Assembly: GCA_036496585.1 (NCBI GenBank)
Contig: DASXLB010000014.1
Coordinates: forward strand, 1 to 64,000
Direction: 5' to 3'
Source: Vicinamibacterales bacterium
GTDB taxonomy: Bacteria; Acidobacteriota; Vicinamibacteria; Vicinamibacterales; 2-12-FULL-66-21
DNA: 64,000 nt
Shown here: positions 33,012-40,458 of the stretch, piece after piece
Layout: every line of letters begins with the position of its first letter
Position numbering within the stretch: the stretch's first letter is position 1
Notes under the pieces: generated by a model
Seen by the model: the letters and a program-made list of their open reading frames with translations, nothing else
Database searches by the model: none
What the model was told of the DNA's origin: nothing
Made by a program: the position numbers and the translations under genes

Positions 33012-33938
33012 CTACAGCTGACCGGCGATGTTCAGCTGGATCAGCTTCCGGTACTTCACCGGCTTGCCGTTGATCGTCGCCGGCTGATAGTGCCAGTCGC
33101 GCCCCTTGGCGAGCAGCTGCGCGTCGTACATCGGCTGGATCGACTCACGCACCGCAATCGCCGCGACGCGCCCCTGCTCGTCGATGACCACTTCGACGAC
33201 GCCGCGCGAGCGCGCCTGCTGCTTCATGATCGGCAGGAGTCGCGGCATGTCCTGTGTCACGATCACCGGCGCCACGACGTCGGCGTCGGCCGCGGTGTAG
33301 ATGCGATTCGGATCCGGCGTCGGAACGACTGGCGCGGGCGCCGTCGGAGCCGCGACCGGGGCCGGCGGCTTCGGCGGCTCGGGCGGCGTCGCCGCGGCGG
33401 TCGCGAGATCGAGGAAACCGGCCGCCAGCGTCCGCAGGTCGGCGAGCCGGCCGCCCATGTCCGGATCGTCGAGCAGCGCAATCACCTGCTGGAACTGCGC
33501 GGCGGCGCGCAGGTAGTCCTTGCGATCGAAGGTGGCCTTCGCATCGCCGTAGCGCTTGGCCGCGATGTCGGGCAGCAGCTTCTTGCGAACGTCCGAGAAC
33601 GCGGTGCGCACCCGCGGCGACGCCTCGGCGTCGCCCGGCAGGTAGGCGGGATCGGCGGTGACCACCGCGCCGATCGCGGCTTCCGCCTCGTTGCCGCGGC
33701 CGAGCGCGAGCAGGCAGAGCGACCGATACTGCTCGACCGACTTCAGATCGACCCCCGATCCGGGCGCTTCGGTGGGACGCAGGTCGTTCAGCACGGCGAG
33801 CGCTTCGTCGTAGCGCGCCGACGCGTAGAGATCGCGCGCGGCGCCGATGCCATCGCGCGACGGCACCTGGCCGAACGCGACACGGGTCATCGCGGCAGCC
33901 AGCAGGAACGGCAGAATCAGGCGTGAAGGTGAGTGCAT
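33012..33938 (-). CDS. TonB C-terminal domain protein with TPR-like region
   Basis: 308 aa. A signal peptide (LILPFLLAAAMTRVAFG) is followed by helical repeats (ARDLYASARYDEALAVLNDL, about 30-165), a Pro/Ala-rich linker (about 185-215) and a TonB C-terminal-like fold (SRGVVEVVIDEQGRVAAIAV, WHYQPATINGKPVKYRK). It lacks the N-terminal membrane anchor of a classical energiser, so it may be a periplasmic partner rather than a true TonB. ATG 33938 lies just after AGGGGA and overlaps the region next to the stop of the PEGA gene, 9 bases away, so the genes are coupled. Confidence 0.85.
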   Translation of the reverse strand: MHSPSRLILPFLLAAAMTRVAFGQVPSRDGIGAARDLYASARYDEALAVLNDLRPTEAPGSGVDLKSVEQYRSLCLLALGRGNEAEAAIGAVVTADPAYLPGDAEASPRVRTAFSDVRKKLLPDIAAKRYGDAKATFDRKDYLRAAAQFQQVIALLDDPDMGGRLADLRTLAAGFLDLATAAATPPEPPKPPAPVAAPTAPAPVVPTPDPNRIYTAADADVVAPVIVTQDMPRLLPIMKQQARSRGVVEVVIDEQGRVAAIAVRESIQPMYDAQLLAKGRDWHYQPATINGKPVKYRKLIQLNIAGQL

Positions 33939-33947
33939 GGTCTTCCC

Positions 33948-36317
33948 CTATTTCATGTCAACGACTAACCGCGCCGGCGCATTCAGCGTGACCGACACGG
34001 CCTGGCGTTTTTCCCCGAGCTGAGGATGACGGAACAGCACCTCGTGCGGACCGATCGGCAGCGACAGGTTGCCGATCGGCGTCTCGCCGACGCGGCGGCC
34101 GTCGATGAACACTTCCGCCCACGGCGAGGCGTTGACGTTGATCGTCCCCTGCGGCAGATCGACGGCGATCGCGGTCACTTTGCCGGGCGGCACCTGAATG
34201 GTGCGGGTCGAGTGGTAGCCCAGCGTCTGGTTGGCCAGTTCGACGTCGTGGCGGCCGGCCGCCATCATGATCTTGTCGGCGTCGGAGGTGCCGACAAGGC
34301 GGCCGCCTTCACGCAGCTCGATCGTGACCGGCGCCTTCACGGTGATCCAGCCCGACACCGGACCCGCCGACGCGGTGGCGACCGGCGCGAGAATCGACGC
34401 GGTGACGCCTGCCTGGATGGTCACCTTCTGGCGCACCGGCGTCGCGCCCTCGGCCTGCAGCAGGAGTTCGTGCTCGCCCGGCGCGAGATCGGTGACGCTG
34501 ACCGGGGCGGGGCCGTGGTCGGTGCCGTCGATCGTCACACGAGCGCCCGCCGGATCTGACTGCACGAGCAGGCTGCCGGTCGAAGGAGCTTCGGTCAGCT
34601 CCAGATACTGCGATGCTTCCGCGCCGCTCGTGATGGTGACCGGGATGACGCGCGGCACGCCGTGGCCGCGCAGTTCGAGAATGTGCGAGCCGGAACTGAG
34701 CGAGATTCGCGCCGGCGTGCTGCCGTGGGCCACTCCGTCGATGAAGACGGGCACACCGGCAGGATTGGTCTGCACCGAGAGCGTGCCGAGCAACGGCGCG
34801 GCCGGTTTCCGGTAGACGCGCGTGGCGGCAATGCCGCCCCCGACGAGCACGACGAGCCCGAGCGCAGCCGCGGCGATCCAGCGCCAGTTTCCGGAGCCGC
34901 CGCCCCGACGCACCGGCGTGGATGACTCCGTCTGGCGCTCCGTCGCCTGCGCGGAGGCGGGGGCGCCCGGCAGGTCGAGGTCCCGGAGCAGATCGGTGAT
35001 GTCGCGCGGCGGCACCGCGGGCGACGGCGCCGGCGATGATGGCAGCGCGACTGAAGGTGCGACCGGCGCGGGCGTGTAGAGCTCGACGTCCGACGCGGGT
35101 GCCGGCGCCGCAGCGACGGGCGGCGGCGGCGCAACCGGAGGCGCGATCGTGACGGGTGCGACCGGCGCCACGGGTACGATCGTCGCAGAGGCGATCGGCG
35201 CGGCAGCCGAAGACGCGGCGGCCCGAGGCATAGCCACGGGAGGCGCAATCGCCGCAGGCGCAACCGCCGGAGGCGCAACAATGACCTGCGGCAGCGGCGC
35301 CGCGACCACGATGGGCGCGACATTGGCGTTGGCGAGCGGCCTCGGCGCGGGCACGGGTTCGACCGGCGCGACCGGCGCGGCGGCCGGCTTCGGCGCCTGC
35401 GCGACTGGCGTCGACGGCTCCAGGATCGCGGAGATGTAGCGCGACAGGAACGTCTCGAGCGCCACCGGCGCCGCGATGAATCCCGTGTCCTCGGCAAGCG
35501 CGTCCTCGAGCGCGATCTGCGCGTCGGTCGCGGAGGTGAAGCCCTGGCGGCCATCGAGCTGCAGCGCGCGGGCGATCCACGTGTGGAGGGAGTCGGGCAG
35601 CGGCTGCGACTCGCCGTCGGCGCCACGGGCCCGCGCGTCGCCGAGCAGCGCCGTCGCACGATGCGGATATTCGTCGTCGGTCAGCGGACGTCCGAGCACG
35701 AGCGCGAGCGCCGTCAGGCCGATCGCGGTGACGTCGGCGCGATGATCGAAGCGGGTCGGGCCGGCCGAGGCCGGCACGGCGACGCGCAGCTCCTGCCAGA
35801 GGCGCTCCCGGCTGAACTGCAGCTGCTCGACTGCCGATCCGAGCACGTGCTCGACGACCACGAGCCGCGCGCGCGGGGTGACGATCAGGCGCTCGGGCCC
35901 GACGATCGCGTGCGCCACGTCGCGGGCGTTCTCGTGCAGGAGCGCCAGCGACGGCACGAGCTGGCGCAGCAGGCACAGCGCGGCGTTGAGCTCGAGGGTC
36001 AGTCCGCGTGCGTGCGCGACCCGCAACATCTCCGAGAGTCGCACGCCTTCGACGTGGTCCGACACGATCGCCAGGCCGCCCGGATGACGATCGATGCGGC
36101 GGACACGCGCGTAGTAGGCGTGGCGGAAGTTGGCCAGCCGCGCCGCGCGCTCGCGCAACGCGAACTCGAACGAGGGGACCGCCAGCAGCTGCGGACGGAC
36201 GCGCAGAATCTGCAGCAGGTCGCCCGTGGGGGCGTCGATGGCGACAACACGCTCGCCGAGACCGTCGGCGAACAAGGGCGCTTCCGGACGTTCGGCGGTG
36301 GCGGGTGCGATAGCCAT
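33948..36317 (-). CDS. Transmembrane pseudokinase with PEGA repeats
   Basis: About 789 aa. The N-terminal 300 residues look like a Ser/Thr kinase fold that has lost catalysis: a hinge-like VSDHVEGVRLSEML and an alpha-F-like DVTAIGLTALALVLGRPL are present, but the HRD and DFG positions read AHAIVGPER and VVVEHV. An Ala/Pro-rich linker (about 320-470) leads to one transmembrane helix (about 505-525; IAAAALGLVVLVGGG), and the outside part has three PEGA domains (VPVFIDGVAHGSTP, ARVTIDGTDHGPAP, AEVFIDGRRVGETP). It is likely an envelope signalling or scaffold protein. Start ATG 36317 is preferred; GTG 36392 is in frame upstream, and neither has a Shine-Dalgarno. Confidence 0.78.
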   Translation of the reverse strand: MAIAPATAERPEAPLFADGLGERVVAIDAPTGDLLQILRVRPQLLAVPSFEFALRERAARLANFRHAYYARVRRIDRHPGGLAIVSDHVEGVRLSEMLRVAHARGLTLELNAALCLLRQLVPSLALLHENARDVAHAIVGPERLIVTPRARLVVVEHVLGSAVEQLQFSRERLWQELRVAVPASAGPTRFDHRADVTAIGLTALALVLGRPLTDDEYPHRATALLGDARARGADGESQPLPDSLHTWIARALQLDGRQGFTSATDAQIALEDALAEDTGFIAAPVALETFLSRYISAILEPSTPVAQAPKPAAAPVAPVEPVPAPRPLANANVAPIVVAAPLPQVIVAPPAVAPAAIAPPVAMPRAAASSAAAPIASATIVPVAPVAPVTIAPPVAPPPPVAAAPAPASDVELYTPAPVAPSVALPSSPAPSPAVPPRDITDLLRDLDLPGAPASAQATERQTESSTPVRRGGGSGNWRWIAAAALGLVVLVGGGIAATRVYRKPAAPLLGTLSVQTNPAGVPVFIDGVAHGSTPARISLSSGSHILELRGHGVPRVIPVTITSGAEASQYLELTEAPSTGSLLVQSDPAGARVTIDGTDHGPAPVSVTDLAPGEHELLLQAEGATPVRQKVTIQAGVTASILAPVATASAGPVSGWITVKAPVTIELREGGRLVGTSDADKIMMAAGRHDVELANQTLGYHSTRTIQVPPGKVTAIAVDLPQGTINVNASPWAEVFIDGRRVGETPIGNLSLPIGPHEVLFRHPQLGEKRQAVSVTLNAPARLVVDMK

Positions 36318-36643
36318 AATGGTGTCGTGCGGCGGCGGTGCAACGGCCGGACCACGGATACCAGCGCTGCCGCGGATGCTCGCAACCTGCACCGAACGCT
36401 ACAGATCAGTGACCGCGGTCCCCGACGCGCCGACGCGCCGCGATTGCAATGCTGTCGGCCCGTTTGCGTTTTTGTAATCGAGTCCCCTATTCTGCTGCGC
36501 TGAGAACAGATGCGGAGGGGAGGCTGGCGCGCGTGAAGGTGACGCCGCAGGTGCTAAGGGGGCCAAGGGGGCTAAGGGTGCTGGTGCTAATGGGGCTGGT
36601 AAAGGTGCGGAGCACGCGGTGGGTAGCGGTGCCGGTGCAGTAG
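36318..36643. other. Divergent intergenic region with repeat array, no gene seen
   Basis: 326 bases between the pseudokinase and membrane-protein starts. It holds a possible plus-strand promoter (TTGCGT at 36464-36469, 18-base spacer, TATTCT at 36488-36493) and the left half of a 9-bp repeat array (from 36551). A 64-codon open frame (36449-36643) is mostly this array and is not considered a gene. Confidence 0.5.
36551..36607. repeat. 9-bp repeat array, left half
   Basis: Imperfect tandem 9-mers of the GGTGCTAAG/GGGGCCAAG type on the plus strand. Positions 36559-36590 are a perfect 32-base inverted copy of 36725-36756. Confidence 0.85.
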
Positions 36644-38719
36644 GTGGCTGGCGATGCAGACCGTCCGGTCGCACCCTTGGCACCAGCACCGTTGGCACCC
36701 TTAGCACCAGCACCGTTGGCACCCTTAGCACCAGCACCCTTAGCCCCCTTGGCCCCTTTAGCCCCTTTAGCACCTTCGGCGGCGGCACCGCGGGCGGCTG
36801 CGGCACTGGCCGCCGCCTACCTCCTTCTCGCCGCCGCCTGGTCGTGGCCGCTGCCGCTCCACCTTGCGAGCCGTTTCCCCTCCGACCCCGGTGATCCGCT
36901 TCTCAACACGTTCATCCTCTGGTGGAACGCGCACACGGTGCCGTTGTCGCGCGCCATGTGGAACGCGCCTTTCTACTGGCCGATGCCCGATGCGCTGGCG
37001 CTCACCGAACACGAGGCCGGCATCGGCGTCCTCGGGTCGCCGATCCAGTGGCTCGGCGGATCACCGCTCCTCGCCTACAACCTGCTGCTGATCGCCTCGG
37101 TCTGGTGGTCGGGGCTGGCGGTGCACGCGCTGGTGCAGCGTCTCACCGGCCGGCGCGACGCCGCCTGGTGCGCCGGCCTGATCTGGCTCTTCGCCCCATA
37201 CCGAGCCTCGCAGCTGTCGCACCTGCAGGTCCTGGTCACCTGGTGGATGCCGGTCGCGCTGCTTGCGCTGCACGCCTACCGCGCGGACGGGCGGCGCCGC
37301 TGGCTGGTGGTGTTTGCGGTGGCGTGGCTGCTGCAGTCGCTGTCGAACGGCTACTACCTGTTCTTCTTCGCGGTGCTCGTCGCGCTCTGGATCGCCGTCT
37401 TCACCTGCCGGGCCGGCGAGTGGCGGCGGGCGGCGGCGGTGACGGGGGCCTGGGTGGTCTCGTCGCTGCCGTTGCTGCCGGTGCTCTCCGAGTACTACCG
37501 CGTGCAGCAACGGCTGAACCTGTCGCGAACGCGAACCGAGATGGAGATGTTCGGTTCCACCTGGGCGTCGTTCACGCACGCCTCGCCGCTGGTGCGGTTC
37601 TGGCCCGTCCACGCGGCACGGACGCAGGAGGACTTTCTCTTCCCCGGCCTTGCCGGCCTGCTCGCCGTTCTCGCCGCGCTGATCTTCCGGCGGCGCCGCG
37701 TCCTGAGCCGCACGTTCCTGTTCTATGCGGGCAGCGCGCTGCTCTTCGCATGGCTGTCGGCCGGCCCCTCGCCCACCCAGTGGTCGAGCGGGTCGCTATG
37801 GCACGCATACGACTGGATCGCGTGGCTGCCGGGCTTCAGCGCCCTGCGCGTACCAGCCCGTTTTTTCATGCTGGCCACGCTGTGTCTCTCGATAGCGGCC
37901 GGCCTTGCGGTCGCGGCGCTGACCGACGATCGCCGCCGCTCGCTCGGGATCGCGTCACTGGTGTGTGCGCTGGCCGTGGTCGACGGCTGGATCCTGCCGA
38001 TGCCGCTCGGCGTGCCGCCGCCGCCGTTTGGCACGCCGCTCGCCGCCGGCGCCCACGTACTGGAGCTGCCGGCCGACGACGACCTGGTGAACATCGCGGC
38101 GATGTACCGCGTCACCTCGCACCACCTGCCGGTCGTCAACGGATACGCGGGCTACGTGCCGCCGCAGATGTCGGTCATCCAGTGGGCGCTCATCCGCCGC
38201 GATCCGTCGATCCTCACCGAGCTGCGGCGCGGCCATCCGCTCTACGTGGCGGTCGTCGCGAACCATGCCGCGGCACCGCAGTGGGTGAGCTTCATGGATG
38301 CCCAGAGCGAGTCACGCTTGATCGGCATCAATAGCGTGGGTCGCCTGTACCTGCTGCCGGCAGCCCCGTTCGCGCCGCAGGTGACGCCCGGCCCGGCGTT
38401 GCGCGGCATCGAGGGGATCGAACGCGACGGATGGCTGACGTTCGACCTCGGCGCGCCGCGCCGGATGCGGGCCGTCGAGATCCGCACGCGCGGGCACTAC
38501 ACGCTGCTGCACGCCACGGTGGAGGTGCAGATCTCCGAAGACGGACGATCGTGGACGACCGCGGCTGCGGAGCCGGCGGCCGGCGCGACGCTGGCCGGCG
38601 CACTGCGGGATCCGCTCGGCGTGCCGGTGCGGGTGCTGCTGCCCGACGTCTCGGCGCGGTTCGTACGGGTCAACGCGCCGATGTTCGGAACGGCGGCGGT
38701 CACGATCTTCGGCGCCTGA
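36644..38719 (+). CDS. Polytopic membrane protein with C-terminal discoidin-like domain
   Basis: 691 aa from GTG 36644. Residues 11-45 are Pro-Leu-Ala repeats encoded by the 9-bp array, so the true start may lie at a TTG inside the array. The body has about ten transmembrane helices with large loops, resembling lipid-linked-sugar-dependent glycosyltransferases of the YfhO/GT-C type (LLNTFILWWNAHTV, FWPVHAARTQEDFLFPGLAGLL, RVPARFFML), but no diagnostic catalytic motif is certain. The last 110 residues look like an F5/8 type C (discoidin) sugar-binding fold (WLTFDLGAPRRMRAVEIRT, VEVQISEDGRSW). It is convergent with the M20 gene downstream. Confidence 0.75.
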   Translation: MAGDADRPVAPLAPAPLAPLAPAPLAPLAPAPLAPLAPLAPLAPSAAAPRAAAALAAAYLLLAAAWSWPLPLHLASRFPSDPGDPLLNTFILWWNAHTVPLSRAMWNAPFYWPMPDALALTEHEAGIGVLGSPIQWLGGSPLLAYNLLLIASVWWSGLAVHALVQRLTGRRDAAWCAGLIWLFAPYRASQLSHLQVLVTWWMPVALLALHAYRADGRRRWLVVFAVAWLLQSLSNGYYLFFFAVLVALWIAVFTCRAGEWRRAAAVTGAWVVSSLPLLPVLSEYYRVQQRLNLSRTRTEMEMFGSTWASFTHASPLVRFWPVHAARTQEDFLFPGLAGLLAVLAALIFRRRRVLSRTFLFYAGSALLFAWLSAGPSPTQWSSGSLWHAYDWIAWLPGFSALRVPARFFMLATLCLSIAAGLAVAALTDDRRRSLGIASLVCALAVVDGWILPMPLGVPPPPFGTPLAAGAHVLELPADDDLVNIAAMYRVTSHHLPVVNGYAGYVPPQMSVIQWALIRRDPSILTELRRGHPLYVAVVANHAAAPQWVSFMDAQSESRLIGINSVGRLYLLPAAPFAPQVTPGPALRGIEGIERDGWLTFDLGAPRRMRAVEIRTRGHYTLLHATVEVQISEDGRSWTTAAAEPAAGATLAGALRDPLGVPVRVLLPDVSARFVRVNAPMFGTAAVTIFGA
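36670..36775. repeat. 9-bp repeat array, right half (inverted)
   Basis: Imperfect tandem units of the TTAGCACC/CTTGGCACC type, encoding the Pro-Leu-Ala N-terminus of the membrane protein. It is the inverse orientation of the left array, with a perfect 32-base match (36725-36756) across a 134-base spacer. Confidence 0.85.
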
Positions 38720-38730
38720 GGCGCGGCCGT

Positions 38731-40062
38731 TCACCGGGCCGCGGTCTGCTTCAGCGCGTCGAAGAGGATCTGAATCGCCGGCCCCAGCGCGTCGGCCGGG
38801 ATGAACTCCGCGTCTCCGTGCATCGAGAGGATGGACGCTGCCGGGATGATGCCCGGAAAGAATCCGTACGCCTTGACGCCGCGCGGGCGGTAGGCATTGC
38901 CGTCGGTCCCGTAGGGGACGGTCATCGGCGTGACGATCGCGTCGGGATGCTGCCGCTTCACGGCGGCCTCGAGGGCGCGATAGAGCGGCGAATCCTGCGT
39001 CGAGACGACCGGATCGTCGCCCGCGTTGATGATCTCGATCTTCACCGTCGGATCGGCGAGGCGCTCCTCGATGCTCGCCAGCCAGTCTTCCTTGCTGATG
39101 CCCGGCAGCACGCGGCAGTCGATCGTCGCCTCGGCGACGGACGGAATGACGTTGGCGCGCGGCGGATCGCCGACGCCGGATCGCAGGCTGGTCAGGGAGA
39201 TGGTCGACGTCTGGATCGCGCGATTGAACTTGTTCTCCGTGAGCGGCGCGCCGATGCGCTGCTTCATCGTGTCGACGACCGGAAAGGGAGCCGCGGCCGG
39301 GGGCTGCGCGAACAGACGCGACAGCGCGGCCACCAGGTGTTCGTTCGGGTTCTTGTCGTGCGGCTGCGACCCGTGTCCGGCGACCCCTTCGGCCCGCAGG
39401 CGGAGCCACATGATCCGCTTCTCGGCGACCGAGATGCCGAACACCAGCTTGCCGGGAGTGAACATGTCGCGGCTGCCGAAACCGCCTTCGTCGATCACGT
39501 ACTCGGGATCGAGCTCGGCGTAGTGGTTGGCCAGCATCCACTTCGCCCCCATCTCTCCCCCGACCTCTTCATCGGGCACGAACATCAGCAGCACGTCGCG
39601 CGTGAGCGGCACGTGCAGGCGATGCAGCTCGAGGAAGGCGTAGAGGTAGCTGGTGCCGATCCCCTTCATGTCGATCGTGCCGCGCCCCCACATCTTCCCG
39701 TCGGCGATCGCCGCGCCGAACGGGTCCGCCTGCCATCGGGACGGGTCCGTCGGTACGACGTCCATGTGGCTTTCGAGGAGAATCGCCTTGCCGCCGGTGC
39801 CGTCCCCCTTGAGCCGCGCCAGCAGGATGGAGCGTCCGGGGCCCGACTCGTAGCGCGTGACCTCGATCCCCTCTGTCTTCAGCAGGGCCTGCAGGTAGTC
39901 GGCCGCCTTCGTCACGTCGCCGGGCGGGTTGGACGTGTTGATGCGGACGTAGTCCTGCAGGGTCTTCACCGCCTCGCGCTCGACGGCGGTCCAGTCGGGC
40001 GCCTGGGCGAATGCGGCGCGCGACATCAGCAGGAGGACGAAGACGGCGGCTGGGCGGAACAT
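38731..40062 (-). CDS. Exported M20-family peptidase
   Basis: 443 aa. A signal peptide (AAVFVLLLMSRAAFAQ) precedes an M20 di-zinc fold: ligand in LESHMDVVP, bridging Asp in RGTIDMKG, base Glu in FVPDEEVGG, the ligand in VIDEGGFG and the dimerisation motif AGHGSQPH. It is only moderately similar to the M20 protein at 18.2-19.6 kb (both start PDWxAVExE), so the two probably serve different substrates. ATG 40062 is 7 bases after TAGAAT, whose TAG is the stop codon of the 72-aa gene upstream; no Shine-Dalgarno is present. Confidence 0.92.
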   Translation of the reverse strand: MFRPAAVFVLLLMSRAAFAQAPDWTAVEREAVKTLQDYVRINTSNPPGDVTKAADYLQALLKTEGIEVTRYESGPGRSILLARLKGDGTGGKAILLESHMDVVPTDPSRWQADPFGAAIADGKMWGRGTIDMKGIGTSYLYAFLELHRLHVPLTRDVLLMFVPDEEVGGEMGAKWMLANHYAELDPEYVIDEGGFGSRDMFTPGKLVFGISVAEKRIMWLRLRAEGVAGHGSQPHDKNPNEHLVAALSRLFAQPPAAAPFPVVDTMKQRIGAPLTENKFNRAIQTSTISLTSLRSGVGDPPRANVIPSVAEATIDCRVLPGISKEDWLASIEERLADPTVKIEIINAGDDPVVSTQDSPLYRALEAAVKRQHPDAIVTPMTVPYGTDGNAYRPRGVKAYGFFPGIIPAASILSMHGDAEFIPADALGPAIQILFDALKQTAAR

Positions 40063-40069
40063 GGGCGGA

Positions 40070-40075
40070 ATTCTA
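40070..40075 (-). promoter_or_regulatory. -10 element TAGAAT overlapping a stop codon, leaderless M20 start
   Basis: On the minus strand the TAG stop codon of the 72-aa gene (40075-40073) begins TAGAAT, which ends 7 bases before ATG 40062. Confidence 0.5.
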
Positions 40076-40291
40076 TGGCAATCGTTTCCATCCGGGGCGG
40101 ATCGCCACCGCGCCGTCAGTCGAGACGGGCGGATCCGCCTCGTCGGGCTTGTCCGGATTGGTCCGCGCGAGCTTCGGTTGGGCGAGCGTATGCATCAGCG
40201 CCTGAATCTCGCCGGGCCGCATCGGCACGCCGGTCAGCGCTCCGAGCTCGAGCACGACACAGCACAGGAGTGTCCGCGCGCGTGACTTCAA
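40073..40291 (-). CDS. 72-aa conserved-looking small protein
   Basis: Starts at TTG 40291, with AGGGA 7 bases upstream. The sequence MKSRARTLLCCVVLELGAL is followed by TGVPMRPGEIQALMHTLAQPKLARTNPDKPDEADPP and a basic end. The CCVVLELGALTGVPMRP-to-NQPK/AQPK layout resembles small acidobacterial hypothetical proteins I have seen, but I know no function. The N-terminal third is mildly hydrophobic with two adjacent Cys. A consensus TATAAT at 40403-40408 and a hairpin leader lie upstream. It is antisense to nothing and sits in the space between malQ and an M20 gene. Confidence 0.65.
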   Translation of the reverse strand: MKSRARTLLCCVVLELGALTGVPMRPGEIQALMHTLAQPKLARTNPDKPDEADPPVSTDGAVAIRPGWKRLP

Positions 40292-40318
40292 AAGAGGATC
40301 CCTGCAGAAGCCGAACCG

Positions 40319-40350
40319 CCCGTCACGGGCACGAAGAGTGCCGTGACGGG
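40319..40350 (-). promoter_or_regulatory. Hairpin in leader of the 72-aa gene
   Basis: CCCGTCACGGGCAC (40319-40332) and GTGCCGTGACGGG (40338-40350) form a 13-bp stem with one bulged G and a 5-base loop, about 28 bases before TTG 40291. It could regulate translation or end a short leader RNA; no T-run follows on either strand. Confidence 0.55.
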
Positions 40351-40402
40351 AACCAAAATACCTGGAACGGCAAGCAGCCGGCGGCGGCGCGGCATCGACC
40401 GT

Positions 40403-40408
40403 ATTATA
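40403..40408 (-). promoter_or_regulatory. Consensus -10 TATAAT upstream of the 72-aa gene
   Basis: TATAAT on the minus strand sits inside CGTATTATACG (40400-40410), which is palindromic except for its centre. Transcription would start near 40396, giving a leader of about 105 bases with the hairpin. No good -35 is visible. Confidence 0.5.
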
Positions 40409-40458
40409 CGGAGCAACGCCGACCCGGCACGCGAGCGTCGGCTCCTCCAGCCGCCGGC

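Noticed and set aside
36449..36643. 64-codon open frame before the membrane protein
   Set aside because: Over half of it is the 9-bp repeat array; no Shine-Dalgarno and no plausible protein signature.
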